Made by a program: the position numbers and the translations under genes. From the NCBI GenBank assembly GCA_014381035.1, contig JACMIS010000294.1, positions 1 through 5,831 of the forward strand: a stretch of DNA of 5,831 nucleotides. Reading direction: 5' to 3'. This DNA is from Armatimonadota bacterium. Its GTDB lineage: Bacteria; Armatimonadota; Armatimonadia; Armatimonadales; Armatimonadaceae. Below are positions 1-4,768 of the stretch, in pieces (position 1 is the stretch's first letter; each line of letters starts with the position of its first letter). Under the pieces are notes generated by a model. The model searched no databases. It had not been told where the DNA came from and saw nothing but the letters and a program-made list of their open reading frames with translations.

Positions 1-306
1 GCGCCCGGCGGAAAGGTCCGCGAGTGCCGCCCCGAAGACGGCAAGCGGCTCCGCGGGCGCGAGGCGGCGGGCGCGGGCGAACTCCTTCGCGGCGCGTTCC
101 GGCGAACCGGCATGCAGGTAAAGTGTGGCGAGTGTCAGTACCCCCAGCGGATCGTTGCGGTCCAGCGTTAGAGCCGACTTCAGCGGTTTGAGTGCGTCTT
201 TATGCCGCTCGGTTTCCATGCGTGAAACGGCGAGCGATAGAGAATCCGCGTAAGTTGGAGTGGATGGTGCGGCAACCAGCGCAGGGATAGGGGGCACGAA
301 AAGCAA
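1..306 (-). CDS. Secreted/periplasmic TPR-repeat protein, 3' end beyond the window
   Basis: Partial gene: 102 codons are present and the reading frame is still open at the left edge. After a hydrophobic N-terminus rich in Ala, Pro and Val (residues 1-20, ending PTYA, a possible signal-peptide cleavage site), the protein is built of tetratricopeptide-like helical pairs: one at about residues 21-53, one at 54-87 containing the ATLYLHAGSPERAAKEFARA pattern, and the start of a third. TPR arrays are protein-interaction scaffolds; the partner cannot be read from the sequence. No ATG is available after the upstream stop. TTG at 306 is chosen because GGAG (315-318) lies 8 nt before it; GTG at 297 is the alternative. 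The N-region lacks Lys or Arg, which is atypical for a signal peptide and leaves the start uncertain. The gene lies 15 nt downstream of the ASCH gene on the same strand, so it is probably cotranscribed with it. Confidence 0.72.
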   Translation of the reverse strand, partial: MLFVPPIPALVAAPSTPTYADSLSLAVSRMETERHKDALKPLKSALTLDRNDPLGVLTLATLYLHAGSPERAAKEFARARRLAPAEPLAVFGAALADLSAGR

Positions 307-321
307 AATAGGAACTCCGGT

Positions 322-693
322 TTAACTCGTTACGCCGTCCAAACCGTATTCGTCTATCGGTGAAAAATAGATGATCGTGACCGTATCATCGAGCGTCACG
401 TCCCGCGAGTAAACCCGCGACAGGAGGTGCAGAATATCTTCGTGGGCGCGAAACTCCGGGTTTTCCCGCTGAATATCGCGGGGCGACAGTTCGCGCACGG
501 TCTTGACTTCCACGGCGTCTAAAATACCGGTGAATAGTTTCGTATGTCTTCCAAACCGCTGACCGAGTGTGACCCAGACGATCTGCCCGGACTGATATTT
601 GTCGGACTTATCGCCGAGGCGAATCGTGGCGGTCTTGCGCCCTTTGCGAAGGGCGTCGCCATAAAGCTCGTTATAGAAATTGAGGGCGAACAT
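322..693 (-). CDS. ASCH domain-containing protein
   Basis: A 123-residue protein that is essentially one ASCH domain, a small beta-barrel fold related to PUA and thought to bind RNA or modified nucleosides. The signature GRKTATIR at residues 18-25 is the characteristic G-x-K-T-x-T-I-R ligand-binding motif. The core strand SGQIVWVTLG (35-44) and later GILDAVEVKTVRELSPRDI (56-74) match the longer bacterial/archaeal ASCH subgroup. The protein is soluble, with no signal peptide or membrane segment. Its ATG at 693 is preceded by AGGA with a 6-nt spacer, and the N-terminus aligns with the usual start of such proteins. It is first in a leftward pair with the TPR gene and is driven by the TATAAT-box promoter upstream. 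Some ASCH proteins hydrolyse N4-acetylcytidine (YqfB) or act as nucleases, but nothing here specifies such an activity. The family call is firm and the biochemical role unknown. Confidence 0.88.
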   Translation of the reverse strand: MFALNFYNELYGDALRKGRKTATIRLGDKSDKYQSGQIVWVTLGQRFGRHTKLFTGILDAVEVKTVRELSPRDIQRENPEFRAHEDILHLLSRVYSRDVTLDDTVTIIYFSPIDEYGLDGVTS

Positions 694-720
694 GGTTGAT
701 CCTGTATCTGAATATGGGGA

Positions 721-737
721 ACCGGCGCGAAGCCGGT
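721..737 (-). promoter_or_regulatory. Stem-loop in the 5' leader of the ASCH mRNA
   Basis: ACCGGC (721-726) and GCCGGT (732-737) form a perfect 6-bp GC-rich stem with a 5-nt loop. On the leftward transcript it would begin about 5 nt from the predicted 5' end and finish well before the AGGA ribosome binding site. A hairpin at the very 5' end commonly protects mRNA from decay. There is no U-tract, so it is not a convincing terminator. A chance palindrome cannot be excluded. Confidence 0.4.
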
Positions 738-748
738 GCGTACCCTCA

Positions 749-754
749 ATTATA
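749..754 (-). promoter_or_regulatory. -10 box (TATAAT) of the ASCH/TPR operon
   Basis: Read leftward, the bases form a perfect consensus TATAAT, placing a start of transcription near 742 and giving a leader of about 49 nt. At the -35 position (about 771-778) only weak matches such as GGCTTA or CGGCTT are present. An AT-rich stretch (784-790) lies further upstream. The box matches a sigma70-type element; its use as a promoter is inferred. Confidence 0.55.
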
Positions 755-860
755 CCGGGAAAAGGAGCGGTAAGCCGACTGCGTTTTAAAGGTTCATTTG
801 CAACCCGTTTTTCCGTTGCTTTTCCGCTATTGGTGCAATGAGGGCAGTAAAACTTTCGAC

Positions 861-1607
861 ATGACCAATATACTTACCACTTTTATGAGCATCGCCCAAA
901 ATCCCATTAATGGCGAGGGAGACGCGTTGGATATATCACTACAGAATGCCTTCGCATCGATCCCTCCTGACACGCCCCGGTCACAACGTATCGAACTTTT
1001 AGCGGCGTCGCTGGTTTACCTCGGCAACCCGACGAATCCGCCCGATATGATGTTGCGAAACGGAGACGCCGTTCAGATATTACGGGTCCCGCGCGACAGC
1101 CTACACCTGCAACTAAACAGTGCGTATGCGATGCAGAAACTGTACCCAACGTATCCCGGTCTGACTTCTTCCGCTCGCAACTGCGAACCTTGGAGCGAAC
1201 GCGACATGATCTATGCCATCGGGGTGGAGGAATCGCGTCGTCTTACTACCCTTTGGATGATATACGGCGATTGTTTCGCGCCGTCAAATGCCACCTTCGA
1301 GCGAAACTCAGGCGACGAATTACGTATCTATTCGCCCGAAACGAAGGCATTTTACTTGCCGGGGCGAGGGTCCATTACAAACCCGATACGTCTCCTCACC
1401 GCCGCGTTCAACACCCAATCAGTCAATTTCGAAAGTGAGCCACGTCTAGTCGCCGTCATGCGAGCAGAAAAATATCTCTCCCTCCCTGAACCGGATCGTA
1501 CCGCTATTGAAAACGCTTCCGGCATCGAGGTGCATTCCGTCAATCTTCAAAATCCAGAGGATACGACCCAACCCCTGGCTACGAAGCTGTTGGTCTTGCG
1601 CCCGTAA
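861..1607 (+). CDS. NgoPII-type restriction endonuclease homologue, probable catalytic-site loss
   Basis: A 248-residue cytosolic protein resembling the NgoPII family of type II restriction endonucleases, judged from remembered family patterns: N-terminal MTNIL, then GDALD (20-24), YLGNPTNPPDMMLRNGDA (53-70), LNSAY (85-89), NCEPWSERDMIYAIG (107-121) and LWMIYGDCFA (131-140). ATG 861 is chosen because family members begin M-N-I-L; an in-frame TTG at 798 would add 21 residues that look like untranslated leader. The Shine-Dalgarno is weak (AGGG, 16 nt upstream). In the PD-(D/E)xK fold the acidic residue would be D62 of PPD, followed by an E-x-K in the strand after GDA. Here that strand reads Q72-I-L74-R75, so neither the expected Glu nor the Lys is present. 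The gene looks visibly richer in A/T than the methylase and SDR genes, consistent with acquisition by transfer. It is first in a rightward block and ends 22 nt before the split nuclease gene. Family assignment is fairly secure; activity is doubtful. Confidence 0.72.
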   Translation: MTNILTTFMSIAQNPINGEGDALDISLQNAFASIPPDTPRSQRIELLAASLVYLGNPTNPPDMMLRNGDAVQILRVPRDSLHLQLNSAYAMQKLYPTYPGLTSSARNCEPWSERDMIYAIGVEESRRLTTLWMIYGDCFAPSNATFERNSGDELRIYSPETKAFYLPGRGSITNPIRLLTAAFNTQSVNFESEPRLVAVMRAEKYLSLPEPDRTAIENASGIEVHSVNLQNPEDTTQPLATKLLVLRP

Positions 1608-1629
1608 GGCGGCATCCAGTCACGATATA

Positions 1630-2768
1630 ATGGTCACCGTGGCTGATGCGATACATTTGACTGGTTTTATTCGGGACGTGCGCTATACGGCTTGCCTCGC
1701 GAGTCCACTCACTTCTTATGAGTTAGGTGGCTTCGACATAAACGGCGTCGCGCCCTCGGGCGTCATAACCTTTGCCGCAGGGCAAGCCGCTTACTCACGT
1801 TGGGTTTCTCCGAAGCGTACCCGTAGTTATCCTTTCGAGCGCGTCTACAACACGTTTAACGCGCCGCTCCGAATCACGGTCATCCCTGTTCTTAAAGATG
1901 AGGGGCGGACGCCGACCTCGACCGCATCCAGTATTCCACGGTGTCGTGGATGAATCTGCTCAACGTGTACGTCGTCCTCGGCTACTACAAAAACGCGAGC
2001 AAAAACCGAACTGTCAAGCGGGGCACGAAAGATTGCCTGACCGGGCAAAAGTTGGACGCCGACGCGGTGAACGACCAGATCGCGGAGATCATCACCTACA
2101 AGCAGAGTGCCCTACATTGGAACCGCACCCTCTTCGAAAATCGGTTCGCACAAACCTACCGGCAAGCACTAGATGCCTACGAACAGATCAGTGCGCGTAC
2201 CGGAGTCGCGGTCCACAATCGCACCTCCCAAGAGCGGTATTTGGACTCCGTGATTGCCGACTATGGCGAATTCCGCATCCGTTCTCTTCGCGGCTCGGCA
2301 GGCGCGGCGGTTCGGGAAAGCGGCACCGCGCACCGCCTCGAATATCTGTCCGACGGTGCCAAAGCGGTTCTCGCCATCGAAAACTATCTGGGCGGCGTGT
2401 ATCACCTTACGGCGGACGAGATCGTTTTCGCGAACGGCGTGACCATTCTGCAAGAGTCGAAGAACACGAAGGGGGTTCTTCCGCCGCTCTCCGACATCAA
2501 AGACGGTTTGTTCAAACTGATTTTGTTCTCAAACCTCGACCGTCTGGAACACGACGGCGAACGGTTGCCGTTCTCCACTCGTTTGAAATTGACCGGTTCG
2601 GGCGTCCGCTCCTCCGTGCGTCTGCCGTGTGAGCCGGATGTGCTGGCTGATTTCTTCGCGGCAAACGTCGGCATTTTCACGGCGCGACACAAGAGCACGA
2701 TTTCTTTGCTCGGACAGGAAGCGACGGCGAACGGCTTTACGATAGAGATTGGGGGCAACGCCGCGTGA
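1630..2768 (+). pseudogene. Type II restriction endonuclease-like gene split by a -1 frameshift
   Basis: Two overlapping frames together encode one 379-residue protein. The 5' part (ATG 1630 to TGA 1953) reads normally through RITVIPVLKDEG; restoring one G in the run at 1902-1905 continues it as ADADLDRIQYSTVSWMNLLN and on to TGA 2768. The joined KDEG-ADADLD-RIQYSTVSWMNLLNVYVV segment resembles that of uncharacterised proteins encoded beside Dam-like methylases. A nuclease core is suggested by D263/E264 followed by the strand VTILQESK (271-278), giving an E276-x-K278 pair of PD-(D/E)xK type, then DIKDGLFKLILFSNL (289-303). No signal peptide or membrane segment is seen. The gene overlaps the methylase start by 4 nt, as in a coupled restriction-modification pair. 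Its recognition sequence is unknown. If the frameshift is real, only 107 residues of the original product are made plus 16 out-of-frame codons, or a separate C-terminal piece. ATG 1630 has no good ribosome binding site; GTG 1639 is an alternative start. Confidence 0.7.
1902..1953 (+). other. Frameshift window: G4 run and ATGA overlap of the split nuclease
   Basis: The upstream frame and the downstream frame are both open only between 1902 (just after an out-of-frame TGA at 1899-1901) and the TGA at 1951-1953, so any switch must happen here. The homopolymer GGGG at 1902-1905 is the natural site: a GGG codon (1903-1905) re-reading one base back pairs perfectly with 1902-1904. The upstream frame's stop overlaps an ATG of the downstream frame (ATGA, 1950-1953), which could allow re-initiation. 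No classical X-XXY-YYZ slippery heptamer or obvious stimulatory hairpin was found. Confidence 0.6.
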
Positions 2769-3655
2769 TCAAAAGTCCGTTGCGTTATCCAGGCGGCAAG
2801 TCGCGCGGTATCGCCGAGATCGCCGCGCGAATGCCCGCCCGATTCACCGAGTACCGCGAACCGATGGTTGGGGGCGGGTCGGTGTTTTGCTATGTCCGTC
2901 AACAATTCCCCGATGTCCGATGCTGGATAAATGACCTGAACTATGATCTGGTCTGTTTTTGGAAAGCCGCGCAAGCGGACGCCGACGTGCTGGCAGATGA
3001 ACTGCACCGAATCCGAGACCGCGAGACGGACGGACGGGCGTTCTTCGAACGGCTTCGGGGTGTGGACAAGGAGACTTTAACTGATTTCGACCGGGCGACC
3101 CGCTTCTTCGCATTGAACCGGATCACGTTTTCCGGCACCATCGAAGCGGGCGGGTATTCGCAGGGCGCGTTCGCGGGGCGGTGGACGCATTCCGCGATTG
3201 AGCGGGTCCGCGACCTTGCCCCGCTCCTTTCCGGCGTCCGCATCACTTATGGCGACTACGAACCCCTGATAAGCGAACCGGCTGATGCGGTCTTCGTGTT
3301 TCTGGACCCGCCGTATCTGACCGCGACGCAATCCCGGCTTTATGGCGCGAACGGCATCCTGCATACCGGGTTCGATCACGAGCGCTTCGCGGAGATAGTT
3401 CATGCTTGCCCGCACGACTGGCTCGTCACCTACGACGATGCCCCGATCCTGCGCGAGCGTTTCGACAAGTCCGCGCTGTACGGATGGCGTTTACAGTATG
3501 GCATGAACAACTATAAGCAGGCTGGCGCGGCGATTGGTGCGGAACTGATGATCTCGAACTATGAACCGGTCGCAACGTCGAAGCCGGAAGCCGCGACGAC
3601 GCAGTTCGCTCTATCTCTCGAAGCACGGTCGTCGTACTCCCTCGGCGACGATTAA
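2765..3655 (+). CDS. D12-class N6-adenine DNA methyltransferase (Dam/M.EcoRV-like)
   Basis: A 296-residue S-adenosylmethionine-dependent methylase that transfers a methyl group to the N6 of adenine in a short DNA target. The alpha-class motif order is complete: PLRYPGGKSR (residues 5-14, motif X), EPMVGGGSVF (32-41, SAM-binding motif I in the usual F-x-G-G-G position), IND (55-57), FFALNRITFSG (114-124), the catalytic DPPY (181-184, motif IV) and LVTYDDAP (220-227). Length is normal for Dam-like enzymes and nothing is truncated. It starts with GTG inside the GTGA overlap with the preceding nuclease gene, about 9 nt after GGGGG (2751-2755), so translation is probably coupled. The target recognition region (about 60-160) gives no reliable hint of sequence specificity. 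Context makes it the modification half of a restriction-modification system. With both neighbouring nucleases apparently damaged, it may now act as a solitary methylase. Confidence 0.93.
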   Translation: MIKSPLRYPGGKSRGIAEIAARMPARFTEYREPMVGGGSVFCYVRQQFPDVRCWINDLNYDLVCFWKAAQADADVLADELHRIRDRETDGRAFFERLRGVDKETLTDFDRATRFFALNRITFSGTIEAGGYSQGAFAGRWTHSAIERVRDLAPLLSGVRITYGDYEPLISEPADAVFVFLDPPYLTATQSRLYGANGILHTGFDHERFAEIVHACPHDWLVTYDDAPILRERFDKSALYGWRLQYGMNNYKQAGAAIGAELMISNYEPVATSKPEAATTQFALSLEARSSYSLGDD

Positions 3656-3679
3656 ACCTTAGCGCGGAGAACCCAGAGG

Positions 3680-3720
3680 AGCGAAGAGACGCGGACTTTT
3701 GCTGACCGCGTCTCTTCGCT
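3680..3720. terminator. Perfect 15-bp inverted repeat, probable bidirectional terminator
   Basis: AGCGAAGAGACGCGG (3680-3694) and its exact reverse complement (3706-3720) flank an 11-nt loop. The repeat sits 25 nt after the methylase stop and 20 nt before the stop of the convergent PEP-CTERM gene, the typical place for a shared terminator. There is no T-run on either side, so it is not a textbook intrinsic terminator; it may instead be a 3'-end mRNA-stabilising hairpin. Confidence 0.6.
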
Positions 3721-3739
3721 AGGATTTGCTGTTATGACA

Positions 3740-4591
3740 CTACGCGCTGCGGCGGCTTCGTCGGATCTTCAGCGCGATTCCGCCGAGCAGACCAAAACCG
3801 AACAGGGCGACCGTGGTCGGCTCCGGCACCGTGGCGACAACGTTCGCGCTGCCCGGCGTCAATACATAGCCCGTCGCGCCCGCACCGGATACGAAGTTCG
3901 GGTTCACGGTATAGGGACCGGGGTTCGCGCCATTTATGCGGAACACATACCCCGTCCCATTGATGCGGGCGTAGGCATCTGGTGTTACCACCCCGCCGCC
4001 GTTGGGAGAGCCTGTTTGAGGTCCGACGACTTCGACGTTGGGAAGGGCGTAAACATAGTCCGTCCCGCCCGACCCGGAGGCGTTGTCGATATAGCCGAAA
4101 CCGGAAACGACCGAAGTCCAGGGGAGCGAGTCCAGGATGCCGTCGTTGTTCGCATCGTAATCCGTTCCTACCGACCCGGTAAAGCCATCAACAATCAGGA
4201 ATGTGTTCGCCCCATTTTCTATATCGGGGGCGAAATCTGCCGTGACGACGCTGGTTCCGGGTGCCGGAGTGAAGGTGGCGGAGTCACGCAGAAGTAACAG
4301 ACCGTTGGAACCGGTCACGAACGAGTTAAGCGAGATTGCCTGATCAACGGTCCCGGCGGGCACGTTCTCACCTTCCATGATCAGAAGTGTCAGACCGGTC
4401 AGGCTGGTGCTCGGCAGGGTGCTCGCGAGTTCGATGTACTCGAAGCCGTTGTCCGCACCGGGCGGGTTGAACAATACTTCGTTGAAGAAAACGCTCTGAG
4501 CATGAGCGGTCTGAGCTCCGAGGGTTAACAACGTTAAGGCTGATGCGACAAGCGCACCCACCGTGTACAACGGGCGGGAAATCTGTGACAT
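3740..4591 (-). CDS. PEP-CTERM sorted secreted protein with lamin-tail-like domain
   Basis: A 283-residue exported protein. Residues 1-31 are a Sec signal peptide (R6, hydrophobic stretch 11-25, likely cleavage after AHA31). The mature part begins FFNEVLFNPPGADNGFEYIE (35-54), the hallmark opening of lamin-tail (LTD) domains, and DAYARING (205-212) fits the same fold. DYDANNDGILD (144-154) has the D-x-D-x-N-x-D-G spacing of a calcium-binding loop. The C-terminus is a complete PEP-CTERM signal: VPEP (255-258), hydrophobic segment TVALFGFGLLGGIALK (260-275) and a basic tail RRSRR. Such proteins are processed by an exosortase and are often linked to extracellular matrix or exopolysaccharide; no exosortase gene is in the window. 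ATG 4591 has a strong GGAGGA 8 nt upstream. The gene is convergent with the methylase and divergent from the SDR. The specific role is unknown. Confidence 0.9.
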   Translation of the reverse strand: MSQISRPLYTVGALVASALTLLTLGAQTAHAQSVFFNEVLFNPPGADNGFEYIELASTLPSTSLTGLTLLIMEGENVPAGTVDQAISLNSFVTGSNGLLLLRDSATFTPAPGTSVVTADFAPDIENGANTFLIVDGFTGSVGTDYDANNDGILDSLPWTSVVSGFGYIDNASGSGGTDYVYALPNVEVVGPQTGSPNGGGVVTPDAYARINGTGYVFRINGANPGPYTVNPNFVSGAGATGYVLTPGSANVVATVPEPTTVALFGFGLLGGIALKIRRSRRSA

Positions 4592-4599
4592 ATCTTTCT

Positions 4600-4605
4600 T
4601 CCTCC
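4600..4605 (-). promoter_or_regulatory. Strong ribosome binding site of the PEP-CTERM gene
   Basis: Read leftward the bases are GGAGGA, 8 nt before ATG 4591. It is the best Shine-Dalgarno in the window; it fixes that start and suggests high translation. Confidence 0.75.
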
Positions 4606-4622
4606 GGCTGATGATCTGGCGG

Positions 4623-4648
4623 CATCCGTATTCGGATATTGTCGGATG
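4623..4648. repeat. Three CGGAT-type hexamers at 10-bp steps (hairpin or operator)
   Basis: CATCCG starts at 4623, CGGATA at 4633 and CGGATG at 4643, one element in inverted and two in direct orientation with exactly 10-bp spacing. ATCCG-TATT-CGGAT (4624-4637) is a perfect short hairpin, and CATCCG also pairs with the distal CGGATG. They lie in the leader of the PEP-CTERM gene between its possible -10 box and its ribosome binding site. Helical phasing suggests a protein site; alternative pairing suggests an RNA switch. Both readings are inference. Confidence 0.35.
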
Positions 4649-4662
4649 TCTGAACTGATCTT

Positions 4663-4696
4663 ATTGTACTCATCCTACGTTAAGGCAATGTTAAGG
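4663..4696 (-). promoter_or_regulatory. Possible PEP-CTERM promoter with upstream 11-bp direct repeats
   Basis: Read leftward, TACAAT (4663-4668) is a good -10 box, predicting transcription start near 4656 and a leader of about 65 nt. Immediately upstream are two identical copies of CCTTAAC (4690-4696 and 4679-4685), starting 11 bp apart, that is, one helical turn. They cover the -35 region, where no good TTGACA match is seen, as expected of an activator-dependent promoter. Direct heptamer repeats at 11-bp period recall PhoB/PhoP-type response-regulator sites, but the regulator cannot be named from this alone. Confidence 0.4.
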
Positions 4697-4729
4697 AACC
4701 GTCGGCGGAAGAAATACTCTCGCCCTAAC

Positions 4730-4750
4730 ATCGGTGAAAATCGCACCGAT
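4730..4750 (+). promoter_or_regulatory. Inverted repeat upstream of the SDR gene
   Basis: ATCGGTG (4730-4736) and CACCGAT (4744-4750) form a perfect 7-bp inverted repeat with a 7-nt loop, ending 18 nt before ATG 4769. It may be a repressor site or a leader hairpin of the SDR transcript. A weak -10-like AATACT (4713-4718) lies just upstream. No T-run follows, so termination is unlikely. Confidence 0.35.
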
Positions 4751-4768
4751 TCAAGGTACCCTATAGTT

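Noticed and set aside
798..860. TTG-initiated N-terminal extension of the NgoPII-like protein
   Set aside because: Family members start at M-N-I-L, matching ATG 861, and the extra residues have no ribosome binding site and no conservation that I recognise.
1907..1949. A programmed -1 ribosomal frameshift with a classical slippery heptamer
   Set aside because: No X-XXY-YYZ heptamer in the right phase and no clear downstream stem-loop were found; only simple GGG slippage remains possible.
1772..2632. A 286-codon rightward frame overlapping both halves of the split nuclease
   Set aside because: Its translation is dominated by Arg, Pro, Ser and His with no domain pattern, whereas the overlapping nuclease frames give structured protein-like sequence. 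It is a shadow of GC-rich coding.
2402..3007. A 201-codon leftward frame across the nuclease-methylase junction
   Set aside because: It is antisense to the conserved methylase motifs and has no family pattern of its own.
3734..4297. A 187-codon rightward frame opposite the PEP-CTERM gene
   Set aside because: It is antisense to a gene with signal peptide, LTD-type start and PEP-CTERM tail; the translation is Arg/Gly-rich without recognisable motifs.
4646..4768. N-terminal 41-residue extension of the SDR
   Set aside because: The Rossmann loop should lie at the protein's start, which fits ATG 4769; the extension would place regulatory repeats inside the gene.
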